Below, one piece after another: positions 51,919 to 58,750 of a stretch of 64,000 nucleotides of DNA. A program made the translations under genes and the position numbers. The notes under the pieces are model-generated. The model ran no database searches. It saw nothing but the letters and a program-made list of their open reading frames with translations, and was not told the origin of the DNA. The stretch is from assembly GCF_900100185.1 (NCBI RefSeq), contig NZ_FNEN01000002.1, forward strand, positions 146,319 through 210,318, given 5' to 3'. This DNA comes from Natribacillus halophilus. GTDB lineage: Bacteria > Bacillota > Bacilli > Bacillales > Marinococcaceae. Numbering within the stretch: position 1 is the stretch's first letter; each line of letters starts with the position of its first letter.

Positions 51919-52249
51919 GAGGGACAAAAATCACGTTTCATACCCCGAATTAAGGGTGGTGCGCTCTCTGAGGGACGAAAAACGCCTTTTCATACCCCAA
52001 GCGAAGGGCTGTACCCTCCCTGAGGGACAAGACGCGCTTTTTCATACCCCAAATCAAGGGTGGCGCGCTCTCTGAGGGACGAATAGCGCTTTTTCATACC
52101 CCAAACCAAAGACGGTGCCCTCCCTGAGGGACAAGACGCGCTTTTTCATACCCCAAACCAAAGACGGTGCCCTCCCTGAGGGACAAGACGCGCTTTTTCA
52201 TACCCCAAATCGAGGACGGCGCCCTCTCTGAGGGACGAAAAACGCTAGT
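51919..52249. repeat. Second tandem array, six units of 51-52 bp
   Basis: GAGGGAC begins units at 51919, 51970, 52022, 52074, 52126 and 52178, with a partial unit at 52230. Each unit has CATACCCCAAA in its middle and ends GTGCCCTC(C/T)CT or GCGCGCTCTCT. GTGCCCTC and the following GAGGGAC form a tight hairpin with a 3-base loop across each unit boundary. Short frames through it repeat peptides out of phase and are not genes. It fills most of the 527-bp gap between 51857 and 52383. Confidence 0.92.
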
Positions 52250-52320
52250 TTGACCCGACGTTATTCTCTCCATGTTTTTGAGGCCATTGACGGAACAAAA
52301 TGCCAAACTATGGCGTCGGG
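52246..52320. repeat. Interleaved inverted repeats next to the second array
   Basis: TAGTTTG (52246-52252) is complementary to CAAACTA (52304-52310), and CCCGACG (52254-52260) to CGTCGGG (52314-52320). The order is A, B, A', B', so the pairs cross. The spacing of about 58-60 bp is close to the neighbouring array period. Confidence 0.6.
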
Positions 52321-52383
52321 ACTATTATCATACTTTATCGATGTTTCCATGCTAATAGGTGTAATCCACCCCCGCCGCTCCCG

Positions 52384-52758
52384 CTAAGTCTCCGAAAGCG
52401 TCGCCTCTACAATCGTCCGCCACCGTTGAAAAGCCGGGAGAGTTTCTTTCGTTATATACGCGATTTTTTCGATGGGGTCTGTGAGAGAGGGAATATCCTG
52501 ACCGATATAGATGTGCTGTTGAAACTGCTCCCATTCCTGGGCGCGCTCCTCTTCCTGGCCAAAGATAATCCGCATCGTCATATTTTCTTCGCCGAAGCGC
52601 TCAAACCCTGCGATCGTTTCGCTTAAGAGGCCATCCCCTTGTTCTTCATGCCCATCCCGGTAAAATTGCACAACCAGCGCTAAGGCCTCAACAACTTGAT
52701 CGAGCCAATCCTTATACTGTCGTAAAAAGTGCTGTTGTTTTATCGTCAAAGCTTCCAA
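52384..52758 (-). CDS. Unknown acidic protein at the end of the flagellar block
   Basis: A 124-residue, mostly helical, acidic protein with no membrane segment. A hydrophobic helix lies near 21-35 (VVEALALVVQFYRDG), and another amphipathic stretch is LTDPIEKIAYITKETLPAF. The start is a TTG at 52758 with AAAGGAG nine bases upstream. It follows fliT but is separated from it by a terminator and a repeat element. I do not recognise the family; size and composition would suit an export chaperone, but nothing proves it. Confidence 0.65.
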   Translation of the reverse strand: MEALTIKQQHFLRQYKDWLDQVVEALALVVQFYRDGHEEQGDGLLSETIAGFERFGEENMTMRIIFGQEEERAQEWEQFQQHIYIGQDIPSLTDPIEKIAYITKETLPAFQRWRTIVEATLSET

Positions 52759-52810
52759 ACCAAATCGCTCCTTTCATCTACTACCAGATTATCATAAAGT
52801 CTTAGTTGCT

Positions 52811-52933
52811 AAAGAAAACTTGGCTTATCGCCAAGCCTGGCGAAATGTCACGATTATACTTTTTGCGCTAAATCAGTTGTTTTCATGGTAGATGGTGGCT
52901 ACGGGCAGCGTAGCCACATTGTTTCTTATCTGC
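52811..52933 (+). repeat. Dispersed hairpin element (copy G)
   Basis: It starts AAAGAAAACTTGGC, then jumps from GGCGAAA into the same right half as copy A (TGTCACGATTATAC... GTGGCTAC...GTAGCCAC...TTATCTGC) with one mismatch seen. The left half of the long hairpin is missing. A fragment, AAGTCTTAGTTGC, precedes it, as if one copy had landed in another. It ends just before the fliT terminator T-tract. Confidence 0.87.
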
Positions 52934-52961
52934 TAAAAAAATACAACCACCACAGGTTGCA
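52934..52961 (-). terminator. Intrinsic terminator of fliT
   Basis: On the minus strand GCAACC-TGTGGT-GGTTGT, followed by ATTTTTTT, 4 bp after the fliT stop. Confidence 0.82.
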
Positions 52962-52964
52962 TTT

Positions 52965-53324
52965 CTAGTGTTTCTTATCGACATAAAAACCTTCTGTTGC
53001 CGGCAATACATAAGTGCTCGCATATTGAGTTTCCACGCGCACGTGCCTACGGGCTTGTTTCAGATCACGGCCAATGCGGGCTTTTACTTTCTGCAATTTT
53101 TCTTCGATCTGTTCATTCATGCCTGCGATTTCCGTGGCTCGGCTCAAAGTTTCATCCGTAGCGGAAGGCGATTTGAAAGTAGCTAACAACAGAGCTCTTT
53201 TTTCCAGTAAAAAATCAATAATGTCCAGATAATCCTCCCGGGCTTGTTCGTCCGGGGGCAGAGGTTGCTGCAGGTGGTCCGACAATTCCTTTGTCACTTT
53301 ATAAAGAACAGCAAGCCCGGCCAT
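52965..53324 (-). CDS. fliT: Flagellar export chaperone FliT-like
   Basis: A 119-residue helical protein directly after fliS. Position, size, and helix pattern (about 10-50, 60-100) fit FliT, the chaperone of the filament cap FliD; primary sequence is weakly conserved in this family. ATG shares one base with the fliS stop (TGATG), implying coupled translation. Confidence 0.78.
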   Translation of the reverse strand: MAGLAVLYKVTKELSDHLQQPLPPDEQAREDYLDIIDFLLEKRALLLATFKSPSATDETLSRATEIAGMNEQIEEKLQKVKARIGRDLKQARRHVRVETQYASTYVLPATEGFYVDKKH

Positions 53325-53728
53325 CAGCCACCGACACCCGGGGTATGCCTTTCTTTACGATCGATGCGAATGACTTCTTTCCATGTATCACGAAATTCGG
53401 TCATGATCGTTTCCGCATCTTCCAGTGCACCTGCATCATTGTGAATATTTGCCCGCACAAGCGCATCATGGACAAAGTCGTACAGTTGAATCATTTGCTC
53501 CGTCGTTTCATTCTCTCTACGAAGGGTCACCATCAACTCACGGACGATCATTTGCGCCTTTGTGATGTTGATATTTTTCTTTTCATGATCACCCGTCTCA
53601 ATGGCCCTAGCGGAGACCCGCATGAATTTCAGGCAACCGTTGAAGAGCATTAAGGTGAGTTCTCCGGGTGAAGCTGTTTGTAAGGCATTTTGTTGATAAG
53701 CGTTCTGTTGTTTGCCGACATAGTTCAT
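53324..53728 (-). CDS. fliS: Flagellin export chaperone FliS
   Basis: A 134-residue four-helix protein that holds flagellin for export. The typical opening is YQQNALQTASPGELTLMLFNGCLKF, seen here split at residues 11-35. The conserved helix with IQLYDFVHDALVRAN is near 80-95. It lies between fliD and fliT. Confidence 0.95.
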   Translation of the reverse strand: MNYVGKQQNAYQQNALQTASPGELTLMLFNGCLKFMRVSARAIETGDHEKKNINITKAQMIVRELMVTLRRENETTEQMIQLYDFVHDALVRANIHNDAGALEDAETIMTEFRDTWKEVIRIDRKERHTPGVGG

Positions 53729-53748
53729 CTAACCACTCTCCCGCTGCA

Positions 53749-55515
53749 TCATTGTCCATCACCAAACATGAAATTATAGAACATTTGGCTTTGGTTGTTC
53801 GCCTCGGCAACGGCTTGTTCCATCGCCGTAAACTGACGCCAATAACGGTCTTCGATTTGTTCAAGACGACGATCAAAATTCTCAATCCTGTCATCCAGCT
53901 GATCGATCTCGCGGCCCAGCACAAACTGGTGATTCTGGTGACGCCCAAGAGAGCCTCCCGCTTGCCGGGAAATCTCATCTTCCATGTCATTAACCGTCGC
54001 GCGCAAATTTCTGGCGATGCCGTTTTCTGTCCCTGTCTGGGAAAAAAAGTTAAACGCACCTTCGGGGTCTTCTTCAACCACCGATCGCAATTGTGATTCA
54101 TCCACTTCCAGCCTGCCCCGCTCCAGGTAATCATTCGACGTAGTTATCCCTAAATCACTCAAATGCTGAATATCGGACCCTTCCACATTGACCGTTTCAT
54201 ACAGATTCGAGCGCATCTGACTCATAAAATTTCCCAATTGACGATCATGGCTCAACAAGCCACTTTGCGCCTGTTCCTCCCAAAGTCCAATTTCATGCTC
54301 TGTCATGTCGCGGCGCTGCTCATCGGTAAGCGGAGGATACTCACGGTTTCGCGTTTCTTCAAGTTGTCCGTGAACCTCTGCCAACAGGCCATTATACTCC
54401 TCAACAAATTCCGTGATGTTCTCCACGATGGTATCTGTGTCAACAGACGATGATACGCTAACATCCTGGGCAAATTCGTCATGAAGGGTCATCGTTAAAT
54501 GGCCGAGGGAAAAAGTATTGGATTGACGTTCGGTTTTCAGGCCATTTACGGTAAATTGAGCGTTCTGCGCGCCTTGCTCTTCCTCGTTGCCCAGCTGAAG
54601 AAATTCGGTGAAAAAGCTTCCTTCATCGAAAATTATTTCATTGCCGCCATCAGGATTAAACACACCCGTTTCCGTCCGGGAAACCGACACCTGATCGGCA
54701 TGTTCATCGTAAAAAGCTTGAATGCCAAGGGCACTGTTGTTAAATTCATTGAGAACATTTTCCAAATGATCGTCTCCTGTGATAAACCCTTCGTGGCGAA
54801 CGGTTCCCCCGTCTTCCCCGAAAGTCTCGGCACCGGTGAACATGAAGCGTCCTTCGGTATCGTTATCGACATATTGCACCTCGACGCGAGAGGCGTTCGC
54901 GACCGGTCCCGCGAAGGTCAGCGTTTGTTCATCAGGCTCGAGCAATACCTCTCCCTCTAACGGTTCTCCGTCAGTGACCACGTTATGGGACTCGCCATCG
55001 ACGCGGACGATCATGGGGTGTTCGCTGTTTACCCCTATGTCTTCCCCGAAAGTAAAGGTTGTTTCATTCCCGTCTCCGCGCAGAAGCTCGGTCTGGACCG
55101 TTCCTATCTCCCAATTTAATGATTCCGCTTCTCCCAACGGCCGCGAGGGATCGAAATCCGCATGATCTTCGCCGATTTCTCCATCACTACGCGTGACAGC
55201 CGCGCTTGCCAACTGCTCAACATCGGAAACGGTATATTGTAAATTCTCCGTACCGGAAGATGATGTCACAGAAACGAGGTCACTATTCGACGATGTCCCG
55301 GTACGGGACAGAAAATTACTGGGCGTCAAAAGGCGATCAAAGACGGATTGTTCGAAGGCGTTCACTTTGGTATTCAGTTCCCGATATGCGTCCACTTGCC
55401 AATTTTTAAAGGTTTGTTCCTGGACATATTTGTCCTGAGGCGCTCTTTCGGCACGCATCAAATCGGCCACCATTTGATCGATATCCATGCCTGAAGCCAT
55501 ACCCGCTATTCTCAT
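53749..55515 (-). CDS. fliD: Flagellar filament cap protein FliD
   Basis: A 588-residue hook-associated protein 2 that caps the filament and folds incoming flagellin. The N-terminal FliD domain begins RIAGMASGMDIDQMVADLM, followed by the variable acidic D2/D3 region and the C-terminal coiled coil (about 530-588: DQLDDRIENFDRRLEQIEDRY). The family is conserved at both ends. It belongs to a sigma-D-type operon with flaG, fliS and fliT. Confidence 0.95.
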   Translation of the reverse strand: MRIAGMASGMDIDQMVADLMRAERAPQDKYVQEQTFKNWQVDAYRELNTKVNAFEQSVFDRLLTPSNFLSRTGTSSNSDLVSVTSSSGTENLQYTVSDVEQLASAAVTRSDGEIGEDHADFDPSRPLGEAESLNWEIGTVQTELLRGDGNETTFTFGEDIGVNSEHPMIVRVDGESHNVVTDGEPLEGEVLLEPDEQTLTFAGPVANASRVEVQYVDNDTEGRFMFTGAETFGEDGGTVRHEGFITGDDHLENVLNEFNNSALGIQAFYDEHADQVSVSRTETGVFNPDGGNEIIFDEGSFFTEFLQLGNEEEQGAQNAQFTVNGLKTERQSNTFSLGHLTMTLHDEFAQDVSVSSSVDTDTIVENITEFVEEYNGLLAEVHGQLEETRNREYPPLTDEQRRDMTEHEIGLWEEQAQSGLLSHDRQLGNFMSQMRSNLYETVNVEGSDIQHLSDLGITTSNDYLERGRLEVDESQLRSVVEEDPEGAFNFFSQTGTENGIARNLRATVNDMEDEISRQAGGSLGRHQNHQFVLGREIDQLDDRIENFDRRLEQIEDRYWRQFTAMEQAVAEANNQSQMFYNFMFGDGQ

Positions 55516-55569
55516 GCCACATCCTCCATTATAAAATCCTGTGCGTGTATGCTTGCTTTTACTTATTAT

Positions 55570-55908
55570 TTAAAGTTGTTCATCAACGATGAGCCCGACC
55601 TGTTTCAAAATAGCTGCGGTCATGTCGAGCAGTTTTTCCGGCGGCACTTCACGCAAAACATCCTCGGAGAAGCGGTCGATAACATGAACGTGAATGCGGC
55701 CCAAATCTTCGTGAATGTTAAACCGCAGTGATGTCGGTGTTGTTTCGAGCAAACCGTTCATTTCTTCCACATAAGCATCGATTTGCCCACGGTCAGGCAC
55801 ATCCCGCTTCTTATCTTGCAATTGCGCGTGTTCATTTGCCAATGCCTTAAAACGCTGCAGATGAAAAGTGGCTTCCGCTCCTGTAGACGGAATTTGACTC
55901 GAATGCAT
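55570..55908 (-). CDS. flaG: FlaG family flagellar protein
   Basis: A 112-residue small soluble protein. The conserved core is LRFNIHEDLGRIHVHVIDR followed by VLREVPPEKLLDM (about 60-98). FlaG affects filament length in some bacteria. ATG at 55908 has GGGAGG eight bases upstream; a GTG two codons earlier overlaps the site. It is 54 bp upstream of fliD. Confidence 0.9.
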   Translation of the reverse strand: MHSSQIPSTGAEATFHLQRFKALANEHAQLQDKKRDVPDRGQIDAYVEEMNGLLETTPTSLRFNIHEDLGRIHVHVIDRFSEDVLREVPPEKLLDMTAAILKQVGLIVDEQL

Positions 55909-55929
55909 CCCCACTCCCTCCCTCTCGTT

Positions 55930-56295
55930 TTAACCGTTCGACTCGAGAGCAATGACCGCATCCAGACGTTCACGTAAACGTCGTAATGAAGGCAGCAAAA
56001 TAAGTTCCATCATCTCTCGCGCCCGCCGGTACTGTTCCAGTTTAACCGCCACTGTTGCTTCTTCGAGTCCGCGCTTCACACGAGTGAAGCGCGCTTTTAT
56101 GTTCCCTTGGTCACGGTAGCTTCCTACTGCCAACCCGATCCCCTCTAACTGCTCATAACATATCACCGCATGATCGAGAGATTGCAATATTTGCTCCTTG
56201 TCCCCTGTTTCCAGTAAACGCAAACTTTCCGCCACCCCGTCCATTAATTCATCACTGGCACAAAGCACTCTTCTTAAAACACCGCCATTGGTCAT
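55930..56295 (-). CDS. Unknown protein at the head of the flaG-fliD operon
   Basis: A 121-residue helical protein with many Arg and Glu residues, no signal peptide and no Cys pair. Recognisable segments are LLETGDKEQILQSLDHAVICYEQLEG (about 27-52) and ARFTRVKRGLEEATVAVKLEQYRRAREM. It begins directly behind a sigma-D-type promoter and ends 21 bp before flaG, so it is probably flagellar or motility-related. I do not recognise the family. Confidence 0.75.
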   Translation of the reverse strand: MTNGGVLRRVLCASDELMDGVAESLRLLETGDKEQILQSLDHAVICYEQLEGIGLAVGSYRDQGNIKARFTRVKRGLEEATVAVKLEQYRRAREMMELILLPSLRRLRERLDAVIALESNG

Positions 56296-56335
56296 GGCTT
56301 TTCAACTCCGCGTTTATATTGTCATCCTACTTCTT

Positions 56336-56362
56336 TTATCGGTCAGACGCGGGCAATGTTTA
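56336..56362 (-). promoter_or_regulatory. Sigma-D promoter of the flaG-fliD-fliS-fliT operon
   Basis: On the minus strand TAAA (56359-56362), 15 bp, ACCGATAA (56336-56343), matching the sigma-D consensus TAAA-N15-GCCGATAA at all but one base. It lies 41 bp upstream of the first gene. Confidence 0.85.
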
Positions 56363-56391
56363 ACTGATACTATTATCTTTTATTTCAATAT

Positions 56392-56451
56392 TTTTGGTAT
56401 AATGGCTTCAAAAGTGACCTTTTATCTATTATAATTGTATTAATACCAAAA
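56392..56451 (+). promoter_or_regulatory. comK promoter region with inverted repeat
   Basis: TTTTGGTAT (56392-56400) and ATACCAAAA (56443-56451) are perfect 9-bp inverted repeats. Each borders a TATAAT (56398-56403 and 56430-56435). Between them lies AAAAGTGACCTTTT (56410-56423), like a ComK AT-box but with six rather than five central bases. The region could carry autoregulation by ComK or control by another protein. Confidence 0.55.
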
Positions 56452-56467
56452 TAAGGAGAATAGACAT

Positions 56468-56923
56468 ATGACCCAAACAATACGAGCGACGTATCGGGTA
56501 AATGCAGAAACGATGGCCATTTTATCTGCGGAAAATGGTTCATATATTTATGAACGGGAACAGGAGATTTTTCAATGTCAGGAACGCCCACTGCAAATTA
56601 TTCGCAAATCGTGCCTGGACGGAGGGGCATCGTTCGCGGGGAGAATAGATGCAGTGCGGCATAAAACAAAACTATCAAAAAAACTGCCCATCCCCATAAA
56701 TGTGTCTGAAAATTGGTATGCTTTCCCGACAGCCGGCCTGCGGGACTACGATTGTTACTGGATCTTTTATCATCATATTGATAAAATTGAAGCGACCAAC
56801 CGTAAATGCTGTAACATTTATTTTCACGACCAACAATGGCTTCCCGTCAAAAAAAGCCTGTACACGCTGCGGACACAAATGCAACGGACAGGCTGGGTGA
56901 TGTCCCTGTTTCTCACCAGTTAA
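56468..56923 (+). CDS. comK: Competence transcription factor ComK (short form)
   Basis: A 151-residue minor-groove DNA-binding activator of DNA-uptake genes. ComK signatures are visible: PLQIIRKSCLDGGASFAGR (about 41-59), the KLPIPIN block (about 73-79), YAFPTAG (about 85-91) and YWIFYHHIDKIEAT (about 97-110). It stops shortly after the RTGWV segment and lacks the roughly 35-residue C-terminus of B. subtilis ComK, including the FMLYPK motif that binds the adaptor MecA. ATG at 56468 follows AAGGAG. It is convergent with the next gene and lies inside flagellar genes. Confidence 0.85.
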   Translation: MTQTIRATYRVNAETMAILSAENGSYIYEREQEIFQCQERPLQIIRKSCLDGGASFAGRIDAVRHKTKLSKKLPIPINVSENWYAFPTAGLRDYDCYWIFYHHIDKIEATNRKCCNIYFHDQQWLPVKKSLYTLRTQMQRTGWVMSLFLTS

Positions 56924-56924
56924 G

Positions 56925-57653
56925 CTAACCACCGCGCAGCCACTCCAGTTCGATGACTCGTTTTACGGCATGCGTGCGGTCGTTAGCCTCCAGTTTTTTC
57001 GTGAGTTGACTGACATGATTATTGACGGTTGATACCGATAAATAATCATCTTCGGCAATTTTGCGATTGCTTTTGCCTTTTAGAATAGCATCGAGCACCC
57101 GGCATTCTGAAGCGGTTAAGCGCGCATACGCTTTCGCGTAATCCAGGTATAGAGCTTCCTTATCCTCCTCGTCAATGATAAAAGGATCCCTTCCATCGTC
57201 ATCGGATTTCGTTTGGACGACTTCCACCATCTCCGCTTGTATCTGCGGGTCCACATAGGTCTTATACCCCTGTGCAGCCGAGAATTGTTGTACCATTTGC
57301 CCTGAGGACCGGGTGACTGAAAGGAAAATGTCCACTTCAGATTTAACCGCTTTCTCAAGCAAGCGGGAAACCTGCGGAGAAAGCTCTGCACATAAACGAT
57401 AAATATTGGCTAATGCATGCAAAAACCCGCTTTCCAGCAAACGGAAACTTTCATCCAGCGATAATACAATAACTTCCTCTCTATTCTCAGGCTGCTCGCG
57501 GGGTAAATGTTCATGGAATTCTGCCTGATAACCGCTCGTCTGTAAAGCTGTAAGCAAACATTCTTTCCTTCTGTTTTCGCCAAGCTGAAGCCATAAGATT
57601 GGCCCCTGCATCACGATTTTATCTCCCGAACGCATTCGGGTAGTGCTCACCAT
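56925..57653 (-). CDS. LuxR-type helix-turn-helix transcriptional regulator
   Basis: A 242-residue protein. The C-terminal LuxR/GerE domain (about 180-240) reads LTASECRVLDAILKGKSNRKIAEDD in part and SVSTVNNHVSQL. The N-terminal 170 residues form a mixed alpha/beta domain (IVLSLDESF at about 57) without the phospho-acceptor motif expected of a normal receiver, so it may be ligand-responsive or constitutive, like CsgD/VpsT relatives. ATG at 57653 is nine bases after GGAGG. Position between comK and flgL suggests a role in motility or competence choice. Confidence 0.82.
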   Translation of the reverse strand: MVSTTRMRSGDKIVMQGPILWLQLGENRRKECLLTALQTSGYQAEFHEHLPREQPENREEVIVLSLDESFRLLESGFLHALANIYRLCAELSPQVSRLLEKAVKSEVDIFLSVTRSSGQMVQQFSAAQGYKTYVDPQIQAEMVEVVQTKSDDDGRDPFIIDEEDKEALYLDYAKAYARLTASECRVLDAILKGKSNRKIAEDDYLSVSTVNNHVSQLTKKLEANDRTHAVKRVIELEWLRGG

Positions 57654-57682
57654 CAAAGGTTTCCTCCTTCATATGTACCAAT

Positions 57683-57702
57683 TAAATAAACGTTTGTTTA
57701 AT
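57683..57702. promoter_or_regulatory. 20-bp palindrome upstream of the LuxR-type gene
   Basis: TTAAATAAACGTTTGTTTAA is symmetric at 18 of 20 positions around a central ACGT. It lies 30 bp upstream of the regulator start codon, so it is a good candidate autoregulatory operator. Confidence 0.55.
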
Positions 57703-57830
57703 AAGTAGCTATCGCCGTTTCTCCCCCTTTCCATTCACAAATATTACCAATGATTGCACTAATCAGCAAGGGACTATAATCAATTAAAACAGAATGAGCA
57801 CTATTAAAAACATGACCTTATACCCAGAAA

Positions 57831-57856
57831 ATTAAGCAAACCATAGCGGCTTGCTA
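57831..57856 (-). terminator. Hairpin terminator at the flgL 3' end
   Basis: On the minus strand AGCAAGCC-GCTAT-GGTTTGCT (one G-T pair), followed by TAATTTTC. The stem begins at the flgL stop codon. The T-run is short. Confidence 0.65.
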
Positions 57857-58732
57857 ACTTAAAAAATCGATAAGACTCGGTTGGATAATGCGTGCCCCTG
57901 ATGCAAACGAGGCTTGATGTACGCTTTCCCGGGTAACGAGCTCCGTGATCACTTCCGCGATGTCTGCATCCTCATTGTCGGACATGATCCGTGTAGCGAT
58001 AACGTTCTGTTCGGCCAGGCGATCTTCGATCATGGCCACCCGGTTCATCCTTGCGCCGACTTCCGCCTCAGTGCGCAATGTTTCGTCCACGTGGCTGTCA
58101 ATGGTAGTTAAAAACGCATCAAGTTCTTCATCCGACGTCTCCGGATCCATCAGCTTATTCTCCAGTGCCCGCAAATCAGCAAACATATCTTCACCAAACA
58201 CTTGCCCGGCCTCCACATTGATCGGAACTTCAACACCAGCCATCAATTCAACCGTTACAGTATCCGTGTCCGTTGGGAACGTCTCTTCTGCTAAATTTAC
58301 CGGCGGATTCCTCGAATCCGTCCCATTAAAAATATATTTATTGTTCACTTGTGTATTCGCCAAGTCTTCGATATGGGTGATGAGTTGACCGACTTCCTCG
58401 GCCATGTTCATCCGCTGGGTTTCATCGTACGTATCATTGGAGGCTTGAACCGTCATCTCCCGAATGCGCTGCAGCGCCTGGTTCACTGTATCCAGAGCGC
58501 TATCTGTGCTTTCCAGCCAGGCATTCGCTTCTGATGTATTTCGCTGAAATTGTTCGATGCCACGAAGTTCCGTGTGATACTGCATCGCGCTTGTTGCCGC
58601 CACCGGATCTTGTGACGGGCGGTTGATCTTCTTTCCGGTAGAGAGCTGCTCCTGGAGGTTGGCGAGTTTGCCGTAATTGTTTTGTATGTTCGTTAACGTT
58701 TGGCTGGAAATCATCGATTGTGTGACGCGCAT
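57854..58732 (-). CDS. flgL: Flagellar hook-filament junction protein FlgL
   Basis: A 292-residue HAP3. The flagellin-like N-terminal coiled coil is MRVTQSMISSQTLTNI with GKLANLQEQLSTGKKINRPS, and the C-terminal helix ends HQASFASGARIIQPSLIDFLS. The central part is short and acidic. ATG at 58732 lies nine bases after GGAG; an ATG three codons upstream overlaps the site. Confidence 0.95.
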   Translation of the reverse strand: MRVTQSMISSQTLTNIQNNYGKLANLQEQLSTGKKINRPSQDPVAATSAMQYHTELRGIEQFQRNTSEANAWLESTDSALDTVNQALQRIREMTVQASNDTYDETQRMNMAEEVGQLITHIEDLANTQVNNKYIFNGTDSRNPPVNLAEETFPTDTDTVTVELMAGVEVPINVEAGQVFGEDMFADLRALENKLMDPETSDEELDAFLTTIDSHVDETLRTEAEVGARMNRVAMIEDRLAEQNVIATRIMSDNEDADIAEVITELVTRESVHQASFASGARIIQPSLIDFLS

Positions 58733-58750
58733 TTCTTTCATCTCCTCTTA

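Noticed and set aside
52094-52306. Minus-strand repeat-containing frame in the second array
   Set aside because: It translates the 52-bp repeat, so the peptide shifts frame between units. There is no ribosome site.
53607-54134. 175-codon frame opposite in phase to fliD and fliS
   Set aside because: It is a shadow of two well-supported flagellar genes on the same strand.
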